This document shows positions 24,097 through 35,740 of a DNA stretch of 64,000 nt, piece after piece. This DNA is from Metaphire vulgaris. Lineage: Eukaryota > Annelida > Clitellata > Crassiclitellata > Megascolecidae. Made by a program: the position numbers and the translations under genes. The notes under the pieces are model-generated. The model saw nothing but the letters and a program-made list of their open reading frames with translations. It was not told where the DNA came from and searched no databases. The stretch spans positions 3,286,113-3,350,112 of the forward strand of contig CM030868.1 in the NCBI GenBank assembly GCA_018105865.1, read 5' to 3'. Each line of letters starts with the position of its first letter. Position 1 is the stretch's first letter.

Positions 24097-26620
24097 TATT
24101 CGCGGCAATCTAAAAATACATTTTAAAAATAAAACGAACGCACAAATAAACCGGGATAGGTTCAGGTGATGAAATACAATTTCACTGGCTTGACTAGTCC
24201 TTCAAAATAAAATTCTCTGCACTCATCTAACATGAATATCTAGGGTAAACTTTCCGCTTCTCTCGTTTAATGAATCGGCTTTCGTATCGGGCAATGATTT
24301 TGCAGTCAATTTATTGTAGATTAAGGTCGCAATTGGTAACATTGCGCTGCTGGCGGCCATTTTTCATTGTACATCCAGTCTTAAGGTTTAACTGGATACC
24401 AAAATTTGGCGCTATAAAAATTAAAAAGTTTGTTTACATTCAAGTGGCGCCATAGGCGTTGATGATTGAATTGATCACTACTGCGCTTCTAACTTTGCAA
24501 TATTAATCAAGTATTGACTAACCTTTGTCACGAAATCCAATAACAACTTAAATTGTAAACTGTATTAAATTTAAAGCTAACAATATCATCAAGCACACTG
24601 AAGTCGAAAACGCAGATAATTTTTATATCATGATACTACAGTTGATGACGTAATTTGCATGTCGTACCTATTGCCGTAAGTAAGTAAAATCGTGTGAGTT
24701 TATATAGCGATTTTATTGCAGTAATAGCCTATTCTGAAGTTTGTTTGTACAAATTTGAAATAGACACAATTTTAGATAGTTATTCATATCGTTTTAATGC
24801 GAAATTGCGATCGAATATTTAACATTTTTTATTGTTCCGCGCTTTTCCCGAGAAATAATTGAGAGGAATGACCAGTGCCAACACCAACCATTTACTAGGG
24901 GCTTCGCTCCACGGGAATTTCTGTCCAGTCATCAAAAGAACTTTCGAATACTTGTTTTTTTCTAATGTCACGTGGGGTCTTCAGCTCAATATAAAATATT
25001 CAATTGATTTCGCCATTTTTGCTGACACCATTGGTTTCAACATTGCCTAGAGGAACATCAAAATAATGTTGCGAAATTATAGATCTATCAATGGGAGCTC
25101 CCTAAGCACAGTGGCGTAGCGATGGGGGCAGAGGGGGAAATTTATAACCTTTTTTGCTTATCAGTCAGAGACTGTTTTGGAGAGTTGATAGCGTTTTTTG
25201 CTTGTCAGAGACTTTTTGGAGGAGAGTTGATAACGTTTTTTGCTAATTGTTAGACTTTTTCGGAGAATTGAGGGCGGCACTTTTTTTCTCGCCCCGGACG
25301 GCACTTTGCCTCTCTATACGCCAATGCCTAAGCATAGTCTTCGTGGGTGGACAATGGCCCTAAACTGATGATTTTAAAGGAGCACACCAACCTCATCTTG
25401 CATACAAATTGACGGGCGCCGACTGTACAGTATCTTCTATGTCACTATGTTTGGATAAACTCTTTATCGACAAAAATAAATTTAAAAATTTAAAAACTCT
25501 CCAACCAGATTTAACTATTATATACAACTAGCCTATGTTAGGCCTATAATACTCACTAAATGACATTTTGGCTCTATGCTCTCAACTTAAGTAATTAGAT
25601 CCACCTACTCTTTTCAATATATTTACTTTTCACTTAGGTCTACTTAATACAGATGAAATCCTATAATTTTAATTTTTTCATCTTCTCTTACCTTCGATTG
25701 GTTCTCAACCATTTCCACCTCTCATGCTCCTTTCAATCCTCATCATCTTTGTAGTCAGAATTGAGCGCTGAGTTACCGTACGTTGGGACAAACCGAAGTT
25801 CCGTTCGTTCTTGTTCCTCGTTCTCCAGTCGAAGACACTTCGGCCGCCGAGTGGATCGTTGAGACATTCAAAGGAGGGGAGAATTTCGGTAAAATTTAAT
25901 TCGATTTTTCATTTAGATCTGAAAATAAGCTACAAAAATGTAAACGATTACAGTAGGTTGGTTGATTTTGGCCGTCCCACTGGGACGAATAGACCGGCTC
26001 CGTTTCGGTTAACGACTTAACGAGGGTCTTGCAGCGCGATGATTCACTGTCTGGGATTTGGGATTATTAGCCGCTTCGGCGTTGTGCATGGTCTTGTAAC
26101 ATTTGTGGCGAATTTTGTACGTTTTTGAAGTTTCCAGTTGATTTCAGCCTGTTTTCCGATATTCTTTCGCTTTCATATGTACGCTTTGATGCTGTACATT
26201 CAACATACATTAAAGTATAAAGAGCACGTGAAGCCCTAGTCGTCAATGAGTTCATTATTTGTATAGCGCCGAATTGTCTTAATGACATTTATGCAAGTTT
26301 GAAGTATACTATTAAATGATTGTTAATTATATGAAATATGTAATATTGTTTGTCGTTCAAGTCACATTATGATAAGGGAACTAGTTAAATACAAGTGCCA
26401 AGAAGAGGTGCTACATAAATGCTTTTTCATTGCATTTAAGGAGTTTTTCCATGCCTTGCTGACACCTTTGCCTGCTTATACCTACACATTTCCCTCGTAG
26501 TTCATGTCCGTTTCTCCCTTTCTACTTTGTAAACTGTGGTTGACCTGGAAAAGTACACTTAATAGAACTGGTCAGTTATGTGTGGTTATATGCTTTTCAT
26601 TTTGCAGCTGCTTTGAGAAG
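24097..26620. other. Region between divergent zinc-finger and NAP1-like genes
   Basis: The two coding starts lie 2.5 kb apart on opposite strands. A relatively GC-rich stretch at about 25780-25888 ends in a possible donor (TTTCG^GTAAAA) and could be the 5' untranslated exon of the NAP1-like gene. A 5' untranslated segment at 26608-26620 follows an acceptor at 26606-26607. A repeat with the GTGGCGTAGC motif starts near 25111. The rest is AT-rich with nothing recognisable. No TATA box stands out. Confidence 0.4.
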
Positions 26621-28672
26621 ATGGCAGATAACAAACGAAATTCAGAAAGGTATATGCACCATATCAGACAGTACAATATTGTTTTAGTTGAAGTTAAGGG
26701 AAGGATTTGCAATGATTTATTATCGTGAACCCGTAATAACTCTGGAATTTTTCGGTTGCTTTTATTTCAAAAGCATAAAAATGTAGATTACTACAGCCTA
26801 CTTGGTTAATTGGCACTGTGAGAGCTGTACTGTCCTGGTTTTGAGTTGTGGTGCTAGCAGTCAACTCACTAGTTCATTGTCTAGGCACAGAGATGAACTA
26901 GTGGAAACATGAAGCTGAAAAGGTAAAACTTTTGTCTAGAGAAAGGACTAGTGAACCTTTGTAGCCTAAACCACAAGTCACTTACTAAATTGAAACCTGG
27001 AAGTCAGTGTTGGCTACAATTTTCTGATTTGAGCACGGTATTGATATTGTCTCTTCCATTTCGGTGCTTCTTCAATTTTATTTAAAAAATCTGACAATGG
27101 AAACGCTTGCACAATCAAGATCAGAATTAAACTAATTTAGTAATATGTGCAATCGCTGAAAATGGCAGTTACAATTACGAGAGATTGTTTCGCGCTGGTC
27201 CCTACCTTTCGCATTGTGAAGGTCATCGTATATGCTTTTTGTTTGCGTGTGAGTGAATGTCGATACAGTACATGTATATAATATGCATGTATATGAGAAA
27301 CATATATTATTAATAAGATTTGTTATGCTGGTATTTTGAATTATGTTTTTTTTATTTGTAGCACAACTGCAGTGAAGAACAACAACAATGGTCAGTGTGT
27401 TTGTCTGTTTGCTATTATAATATTGTTTATAAAATCTAGGGCGGCCCTGAGAGCCAGAACAGTGACATGGACGTAGTTACGAAACTTGTGTGTTGGCCAT
27501 TGACTGCTATTGCTGCCGTTGTAATTAGTGGTTCGTGTTGTCTTTTAATTTAGATGGTACGAACCAGATGATCGAGGACCTTGGTACTGTTGGCCATGCA
27601 ACTGATCCCACGGCATACGTCCGTAGGTGAGTTAGTTGATCCAACCCGTTGTTTGTCAGGAATTGAACTTGGTTATAATGGATTTCATTTAATGTTAACC
27701 CCTTAACCGTGTATTTAACTGTAACTCAATGTAAAATGGACGGATACATCCGGGATCTCCAGTTAAGGGGTTAATGTGTGTAATTAATTAGCGGATATGG
27801 AATCTGCAGACATTTTATTAGGAACATGTTGGTCGGCGTGTGCACAGTGGAACTTTTTTGACATTCTCTGATATTGCGTTGCCTTTGCTTTTGTTCGTCC
27901 GTGAATGTTTCTGGGCATTTTTAGAAGTCGCTCTTTTGTTACTACTGAGTGTTGTCAAGCAAGTGCTTGCTTTTGATGCCAAGGAGACATTTTTAGCATG
28001 ACTAGTGGAGTCAAGAATGACTTCAGATGAAAACAGTTAGAGGAAAACAATAAGCAGGAAAGAAAAGAGAGTTTGTCATTTTCCAAATTCAAAATATTTT
28101 TTGGTATAATATTCGGCATATGGCATTTACTGTCCTGTCCTTTATATTTCACTGTCCTTTATATTTCACTGCCCTTTATATTTCACTGTCTTTTATATAT
28201 ACTGTCCTTTATATATACTGTCCTTTATATTTCACTGTCCTTTATATATACTGTCCTTTATATTCCACTGTCCTTTATATATACTGTCCTTTATATATTC
28301 CACTGTTTAGTGAACAAGAATAACTGAATTAATTCACTGTTCCAACCCCACTTTATTATGGCCAGTGCATTTAGGAGAGCAGTAAACATTAAACATAAGT
28401 TGAGGGTTAAACTAGTGTTTTGAGAATTTAAATTTTGGCAGATTCTTCAAGATCAGTCACTGTAGTACTAATTTTCTGGATGTACTGTGTTTGTTTGTCC
28501 TGTAGCCTGCCGGCCCCTGTTAGACGCCGCCTGAAAGCCCTGAAGAAACTGCAGTCCGATATGTCAAACATCGAAGCGAAATTCTTTGAGGAACTGCATC
28601 AACTCGAGTGCAAATATGAGACACTTTACAATCCTTTCTACGTTAAGGTGGTACAATATTGAAACACACAGA

Positions 28673-28726
<54 letters not shown>

Positions 28727-29693
28727 GTACTGATTAATGTGGTGACTCATTCAGCCAAACTGCATGAACACATTACAATGTTACATTACAATGTTACAGA
28801 TAACTCGTGCAGAATAGCCATGTTTTAAGTCTCTTCTTAAAGGTATCTAAAGTCTAAAGAATAATATAAAATCTAAAGAATGCTTGTTTACTCCTATGTA
28901 GCTTTCTTACTACAGTAGAACTTCGTTATAACGTACTTAGCGGGTCTGTAAAATTTAGTACGTTACGTTCGAGGTACATTGTATCCAATACCGTCCAATA
29001 CAGTAGCGCATCATATGGAACCGTACAGCCACTACATTGCAGTATGTTATAACTGAGACAATGTATGCAAATTGTTTAAGCAGAGGATGGGTTCAAGAAA
29101 GATACATTTTTTAACGCAAGAGTTGTGGACAAAGGGAACAGTTTGGACGAGGTGGGAGATTCCAGATTTAAAATCAATAATGTGCTTCCTTTTGTCAGAG
29201 GTACAAGATTGTGTCAGCCGAGGTTGAACCGGACGACAACGAGTGTCAATGGCCGAGCGAAGATGAGGGCGACTCTCTTGAGGTAAGCTTAAAATTTGTT
29301 TAACTTTTTCTTCACTACAGAATATATCAAGAGTTTTTATGTTATTTGTGTTATTAACCCCTTAACTGGGTGCCCCGAGTAATGCTCGTCCATTTTACAT
29401 TGAGTTGCAAATAGTTGCCCAGTTAAGGGGTTAATCAAATAACTTGGCAACCTTCTCATATTGTGATTAAATTTTTAGTAAATTTGTGTTTAATACAAAC
29501 AATTTTTGCATTTTGAGTAAATAGTTGTGCTGTGCTATCATTTTTTTTTATTTTGGTCGATGAAGACTCGTTGGGCATCTTCATGCTCAATTGGTGCGGG
29601 CTTTTGGTCAACATGGGTGATATTCTGTGACCTCTGAGGCCGTGTTAACAGCATTTCACCATAATAATTTTTGCAGTTTTTTCCAGCATTCAC

Positions 29694-29729
<36 letters not shown>

Positions 29730-31566
29730 ATGATTGCTAACACACATTAAGTCATTCATCGAGTGAAAAAATCGCAATTGCAGAGCAATTAAGGGTGAAC
29801 AACTTGCCTGAGGTCGCTACGGGAGTGGCTAGGGTCAGATTCGAACCTGCTACCCTTTGGTAGCTTGGCAAGAATCATACTGGTATTGTACCATGCCTAT
29901 CTGTGTATCGCACACCGAGACACATTATGTTATTAACCCTTTACCCCCATTCATTTATTTTTAACGTAATGTAAAATGGACGGGTATTCTCAGGGCAAAT
30001 GGGAAAAGGGTTAATCAAATTTTTGGTTGGTTGTATTTTCTTTTATGCCTGTTTTTCTTTTCAACCAAAGGACGACTTCAAGAAAAAGGCATCCATTGAT
30101 AAAAGTCCGGACAGTGAGTGCGAGGAAATGGAGGAAGGTATTTTGCTTTAACCCCTTAACTGGGCGCGACGGCTCAGAGCCGTCCAGTTTACATTGGAGA
30201 GTTACAGATTTATTCCCCAGTTAAGGGGTTAATGAAGGCATATTCTGTTCAGAATGATTGAAGACTCATTCACTTTATTGTTAGTTTTAGAATTTGTCGT
30301 GTGTGTCGAGGAGGTGAGATTGAAAGTTAGAGTTGGTTTTTGAGACGGCTTGTATATTTTTATTTTACAGATTAAGGTTTTCGATTTCTCCTGTCTTAGA
30401 GATAAATTAATTTGTGTTTTATCTGGCCTAAATTCTTAATTGATTATTGCTGCATTCATCACTTTGTTGTGATGATGATGGTTATGATGATGATGATGAT
30501 GATGAATGATGATTAGGAGGAGGAGGAGGGGAGAGGAGAAGGGTAGACAAATCCAGTTGGCTTTTTTCCACCTGGGGATTAGGGAGGTGGTTTTCAACTT
30601 GTCCAAGGTTATAGCACAGCAACTCTTGAACGATTTGAACCTTCCACATTCCAATTGCATTGGCAAAAATCCTGCCACTCTTCAGCCAAACCCAAACGAT
30701 ATCGGTATGCATGGGTAGAAGAATATTTAGTTAAACCGTGTAGCATTTGACTAGTTCAAATTATTCTAGTTAAGGCGATTTCTGGTTACGTTAACAATGT
30801 ATGTTTTCTCTGTGTAGAGGTCGATATGAAAGGTGTTCCGGAGTTTTGGTTGAGAATTTTCAAGAATGTTGAAATTCTAGCGGATCTGATAGAAGTACGT
30901 CGGTAACTTTCTGTTGTAGATCAACACTCAGAAGCTATATACAATGTCAAATATAAAATGTCAATATAAAATGTAGATCAATACTCAGGAGCTATATAAA
31001 TAAGCCTGTAACTAACTAGCTGGCTAACTCAAGCATGCATTTGTGATGTAATACGTATTCTGTAATTTTTAAGAGTACGATGAATATTTTTGGCTTCTCT
31101 CTCTTTAACTTCGTTCCCAAAAATAACTATGCAAGAATATGTTTTCCCTTATAATGTAACGTAGCATTTGTATATTTCTGCTCAGAGGTGCTCCTCTGAG
31201 CCAGTTGGAGCATTCTTACTGAATGATTCTAAAATGAACGGTGGCGGTGTGTTATTCTCGAGACATTTTGACTATGTAGTTGTTGCTCAAGGGACGGAGT
31301 GTAAGAGGAAGAGTTGTTGTTGTTGTTGTTGTTGTGTAGGAGAACGATGAGCCAATCTTGAAACACCTTCTGGACATAAGAGTTCGGCTTCTTAACTACG
31401 GAGCTCCTGTAAGTAAACGTGTGTGTTTCATACTTTGTTCTCTTTATATTGATAGTCACAAATCTTATTCTAGTGACAGTTTGTTAAAGTGTCATTAGCT
31501 TTGGCCTTCATCAGGCCTACAGCACTGCAATAATAATAGTAATAATAATAATAATGATAATTATTA

Positions 31567-31607
<41 letters not shown>

Positions 31608-31737
31608 ACAATAATAGCACTAACAACAGCTTTAGCAATAGCAACAATAATAGCAATAACAATAATAATAGCAATAACAACAATAATAGCAATAACAACA
31701 ATGATAGCAATAACAACAATAATAATAGCAGTAACAA

Positions 31738-31787
<50 letters not shown>

Positions 31788-32203
31788 GTTGTTTTATTTT
31801 CTCTTTATTTCTTCACTTTAAATTTTGTCTTTTCTGAAATACAGTTTTTAGTTCTTTATGTGATTCTTTATGGTATTTTAAGACCTTAGCTTTGATGTAC
31901 TGTTATTCATATGGTCTTCTATCATTCCTGGCCCTGTGTTATATCATCGGTATTTCGGGATTTGTGTTTGCCAGTAATAATTATCGGGGAACCTAATTGT
32001 TTGGGCGGCGTACCATTGGCCTTGCTCTGCGTTGTTTTCTGAAGGCCTCGCGTCTTCGTTCTATTTCAGGGATTCGTACTGGAGTTCGTATTCGAGCCAA
32101 ACGAGTACTTTACCAACACTCTTCTCACCAAGGAGTACACGATGAATCTCGGACCGGACCCGAGGATGTCTTGTCGTACGAAGGACCAGAAATTGTCAGA
32201 TGC

Positions 32204-32243
<40 letters not shown>

Positions 32244-33010
32244 CAGTTTTTCTTATTGTACTTAAGGAATTTGACCATGTTGAAAAGTATTTCATGTGAC
32301 TGCTGTATTGCTTAACCCCTTAACCGTGTATTTAACTGTAACTCAATGTAAAATGGACGGATATATCCGGGATCCCCAGTTAAGGGGTTAAGGGTTTCAA
32401 GGCATAGTTAAGATGTTTTGCTGCATACTTCAGGCAGTGCTTTGCAGATAATCTAACGTAATGCAATGTAGCATTTGTATAGCACTCATCTCTTCAGTGG
32501 TGCGAGGTGGACTAAAGAAATTATTGATGACTAGTGCAATTACAGTCAAAAGGCTACACAAACAAGATTTGCCTCTTCAAATACGTTTGAATTTCTTTGT
32601 AAATGAAGGCAACTCGAAAAAAAATATTTGCAGCGTTTTGTCATTTTCATGATATAAACCCACTTATCTGCAGTTTCACATCAGCTCCTGGTAACTTTGG
32701 CTAAGTAAGTAAAATCTCGTTAACTTCTATAGCGCTTTCAAAAGAAGCACCGAAGTACCTCCTTATTCCTATGTGCTTGGGGTGAAGGTCTGTATGTATA
32801 GCTGTATAGTGTTTTGATTTGTTATCGTTTTAAAATTAGATGTTCTATCGACTGGAAAGACGGCAGAAACGTGACGGTCAAGCGGGTCCAGAAAACCCAG
32901 CGTCGCAAAGGTCAGGATGCACGGAGGACCGTCGTCAAGACTGTGCGCACTCATTCCTTCTTCAACTTTTTCAGTCCCCCTCAAGGTCAGCCTCAATGTC
33001 ATATTTTCAC

Positions 33011-33046
<36 letters not shown>

Positions 33047-33056
33047 CATCATCATC

Positions 33057-33104
<48 letters not shown>

Positions 33105-33954
33105 GAATTTTTTAAATTATTGCCTAACTGTTTCATAGTTAATTCTGTGTCTTAGTAAATTTTAATTTTGACGTCTCCATTTATTTTATGTTATCGAGCT
33201 GTCCGAATAATTTGTCCAGATTCTTTAGTGCAGAAAAACAAAATCGGTTAGAATTTAATATTTAAATATGATTTAATTTAATTTTTAATCTTGAGTAATA
33301 GATAGATATTGACCACTTCAAATGCACATAGCTTTGGCTCTAATCTTTGCACTAATCTGTGCCCGTTTGTTTTCACTGATACCTGCTTTCTATTTCAGTG
33401 CAAGAAGGTGAAGTGCTCGTGAGTATACATTTATGTATCTCTTCTAGAACAAGGCATAGCAGATAGAATTTCATGTTGATGTTTAATATTAGTTTATTGT
33501 TTTGTCATTGTTAAGATGTTGCTCTAAATATAGGAAAATATTTGGAAATTTCTGTAAATATTGGAAAATCTATTAATGACTGTTGTAATCTGCTTGTTTT
33601 TGGTATGTCCGATATTTTTGTATGTATTTAACCCTTTGACCTCAACGATCCATATAATCAATAGGCTATGAAGTCGAAATATCTGCATTATGGGGTGAAA
33701 GGGTTAAAGAATGATTGGTGCGCACGCGCGCGCGTGTGTGTGTTTGATTTTTGGTGAAAACTGGCAAACATGTCAGCTGAGTTTTGTACAATTGAACAGG
33801 ATGATGAGACTGAAGATATCCTGTCTGCTGACTACGAGATCGGGCATTTTCTGCGCGACCGCGTTGTACCGAAGGCGGTCTTGTACTACACCGGAGAAGC
33901 TCTGGACAGTGATGAAAGCGAAGAGGTAAGCAAGTGACAGAAGGCTTGATGACA

Positions 33955-34014
<60 letters not shown>

Positions 34015-34977
34015 ACTGACAATTTCTTGTGTGCCATATTATCAAAATGTCATGAGCAAGGGAACATTACAGAGTCCTGTTATACAAATAAAATTAAATA
34101 AACCTAATCATATAAAAAGAAAACAAAATTGTGTGATATGCGCTGACAAGAGATATTTATTCTTTACAAAGACCTGGTAGATGTGGGAAGATGGCAGAGT
34201 GGTAACATCATTGGACTGTGGAGCCGACGGAAACGAGTTCGAGGTTCGCAGAAGCCATGGGGTTGAACATTCACTCATTTGCAGCGGCAAAATGCGTAGC
34301 AATGGTAACGTTGCCAGGTAACCGTAGGTTCGGCAGAATGACTGGCCACCATCTGCCAATGTATGGCTTAGCCAACTATGGGCTGGTGGCCAAAAACTGG
34401 GGATCAGCACCAGCCCCAACGGACATTGAGCCTAAGGATTAACCTTGCCTTTACATTATAAAGACCGGAGTAAAGCAACCTTCTGGCTCTTGTTGTTAAT
34501 ATATTTCTGCTACTGAAGCTTAGCAATAGTATGTGAATGTGTGGAGCTTGGGCTATCAGGGGATGGGTAGCAATAATTCTGTTTCAGGATGGGAACTTCA
34601 AGGGAGTAGTTATGTTTTTATAATAACTTGTTTAAGATTAATTATACATGGTATGCACAGTAACTGTATGTGTACATTGGTTTTTTTGTGTAGTACGATG
34701 AAGAGGGAGAGGAGGTAATTATAGACCACACGGTAATTAAGATGTTTTTCTCTAACCGCTAACATTTGAAAATAATTTCTATGTTATTTGTACTCTTAAT
34801 CTGTTAACTTGTGTAGAATAATTGAATTCAGCTTTTTGTGAGTTGTGTTCTAAATTGTGGGTTTGCGTAATTGCTTACTTTTGTATTATTTTATAGAGAT
34901 ATTTGAGGTTTTGATTTTAAGTTGAATCCCCCTAATTTGCTGGGGGTTAGGGGGCCATACTGGCCATGAAATAATTA

Positions 34978-35012
<35 letters not shown>

Positions 35013-35740
35013 TATTGCTTTAGTAAATTGTCATAATAATTTGACCAATGATTGGTATCTGAACTGAATCTCAGGTTAACCCCTTAACTGGGGATCCCGG
35101 ATATATCAGTCCATTTTACACTGAGTTACAGTTAAATAAACGGTTAAGGGGTTAACTTAATAATAATAATTAACTTGAGCAATAATATTGCCACTGTGAT
35201 CAGTAGACTCCCGAGGCCGACTATTTTCAGGACCCTGAAGTTACCCATGTCTTGGGCCCTTTGGTCAGCAATTTCTAGGGCCCCATTCTGTAGCCCAGCA
35301 CACCACTGTTGTCTGATAGTTATAGTATCAGTGTTTAGTAAGTAAGTGAGTAGTTTAAAGTTCTGTTCTTGTTTTGCTTCTTGTTCATGCATGTAATTTT
35401 AACAATTGTTGATGCTTTGTTGGTATTGGAAGGGTTAACAATGTATATCCGTATCTGGTATTATGCATATAATTTGTTGATGGGTTAAATTGAATTTTGG
35501 CATTTGGGAACCAATTTGAAAAGTTTCTTTGTCGCTTTAAAAAATGAATCAGATTTCTAAATATATGCATTTTGACATTTTAACGAATTCCTCGACATAT
35601 TTTATACTGTAAAGCGTCAGAATATAGTGTGGCAATTAATTAATTAATTGTTAATGGTTCTGTTGATGTAATTGCAGCAGGAGAGTGGGTGTGGCGGAGG
35701 CGACACGGAAGAGGGGAGCGAGCAGGAACCTTCCCAGTAA
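26621..35740 (+). CDS. NAP1-family nucleosome assembly protein (histone chaperone)
   Basis: Fourteen coding exons: 26621-26649, 27362-27390, 27554-27626, 28506-28647, 29199-29282, 30071-30137, 30818-30894, 31340-31408, 32070-32208, 32840-32985, 33399-33418, 33800-33925, 34694-34714, 35678-35740 (TAA). About 361 residues, against roughly 390 for NAP1L1. Family hallmarks in order: a dimerisation helix (RRRLKALKKLQSDMSNIEAKF), LECKYETLYNPFY, GVPEFWLRIFKNV, FVLEFVFEPNEYFTN, SIDWKDGRNVTVKR, SFFNFFSPP, then YEIGHFLRDRVVPKAVLYYTGE and an acidic tail. NAP1 proteins carry H2A-H2B and help assemble and shuttle nucleosomes. All junction phases agree, but exon 9 changes frame internally near 32157-32161 as if one C were missing. 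The last acceptor is a NAGNAG (CAGCAG), so the tail may gain or lose one Gln. The introns contain six core TTAA MITEs. Confidence 0.92.
27695..27774 (+). mobile_element. TTAA-flanked 80-bp MITE, core family
   Basis: Near-identical to the copy at 9889, differing at a few bases (CATCCGGGATCTCC). It starts 69 bp after NAP1 exon 3. Confidence 0.75.
28128..28310. repeat. Minisatellite, unit of about 17-18 bp, about ten copies
   Basis: Units of the form ACTGTCCTTTATAT plus TTC or ATAT are repeated in tandem. It lies in the NAP1 intron before exon 4. Confidence 0.85.
28674..28724. repeat. ATT microsatellite
   Basis: About 16 pure ATT units starting 27 bases after NAP1 exon 4. Confidence 0.95.
28911..29058 (+). 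mobile_element. TA-flanked MITE (CAGTAGAAC family)
   Basis: Begins TACAGTAGAACTTCGTTATAA. The opposite end (GTATGTTATAACTGAGA) is degraded. It matches 6927-7093. Confidence 0.55.
29354..29434 (-). mobile_element. TTAA-flanked MITE, core family, reverse
   Basis: CCCCTTAACTGGG ... CCAGTTAAGGGG with the core CATTTTACATTGAGTTGC in reverse. It starts 72 bases after NAP1 exon 5. Confidence 0.75.
29695..29728. repeat. ATT microsatellite
   Basis: Eleven ATT units. Confidence 0.9.
29830..29897 (-). mobile_element. tRNA-derived SINE head
   Basis: The reverse complement contains GGTAGCAGGTTCGAATCTGA, a B-box-like segment, preceded by a TGCCAAGCTACC arm. It is related to 13568-13638. Confidence 0.45.
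29933..30014 (+). mobile_element. TTAA-flanked MITE, core family, forward
   Basis: TTAACCCTTTACCCCC ... GGGAAAAGGGTTAA with core TAATGTAAAATGGACGGG. It ends 56 bases before NAP1 exon 6. Confidence 0.65.
30148..30232 (-). mobile_element. TTAA-flanked MITE, core family, reverse, abutting a splice donor
   Basis: CCCCTTAACTGGGCG ... CCCCAGTTAAGGGG with the core in reverse. It starts only ten bases into the intron after NAP1 exon 6. Confidence 0.75.
30474..30536. repeat. GAT/GAG imperfect microsatellite
   Basis: ATGATG units followed by AGGAGG units. Just downstream, 30600-30690 on the minus strand is a degraded tRNA-like SINE head. Confidence 0.7.
31528..31788. repeat. AAT/ATT/AACAAT compound microsatellite
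   Basis: About 260 bp of TAA, ATT and AGCAATAACAACAATA-type units. It starts 120 bases after NAP1 exon 8. Confidence 0.9.
32209..32241 (+). repeat. GT microsatellite that forms the NAP1 exon 9 splice donor
   Basis: A pure GT run of 16 units begins exactly at the intron's first base (AAAGG^GTGTGTGT). Phase evidence from exon 10 fixes the junction here. Confidence 0.8.
32312..32391 (+). mobile_element. TTAA-flanked 80-bp MITE, core family
   Basis: Differs from the 9889 copy at only a few positions (ATATCCGGGATC). It starts 103 bases after NAP1 exon 9. Confidence 0.75.
33011..33105. repeat. ATT/ATC microsatellite
   Basis: ATT, ATC and TTATCA units, 25 bases into the intron after NAP1 exon 10. 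Confidence 0.9.
33628..33707. mobile_element. TTAA-flanked MITE, divergent variant
   Basis: TTAACCCTTTGACCTC to GGGGTGAAAGGGTTAA, 80 bp with inverted ends and an unrelated middle. It lies 92 bases before NAP1 exon 12. Confidence 0.6.
33955..34013. repeat. ATT microsatellite
   Basis: About 19 ATT units starting 30 bases after NAP1 exon 12. Confidence 0.95.
34185..34445 (+). mobile_element. tRNA-derived SINE
   Basis: AGATGGCAGAGTGGTAAC resembles a tRNA A box. About 45 bp later GAGTTCGAGGTTCG resembles a B box. A body of about 180 bp follows, containing GGGGATCAGCACCAGCCCCA, which is loosely like the 5S-SINE tail. It lies in a NAP1 intron. Confidence 0.55.
34979..35012. repeat. ATT microsatellite
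   Basis: About eleven ATT units in the last NAP1 intron. Confidence 0.85.
35076..35155 (-). mobile_element. TTAA-flanked 80-bp MITE, core family, reverse
   Basis: CCCCTTAACTGGGGATC ... AACGGTTAAGGGG with the core in reverse. Confidence 0.75.

Noticed and set aside
34185..34262. A functional tRNA gene
   Set aside because: A- and B-box-like motifs are present but no full acceptor stem or cloverleaf could be paired, and the sequence runs on into a SINE body.
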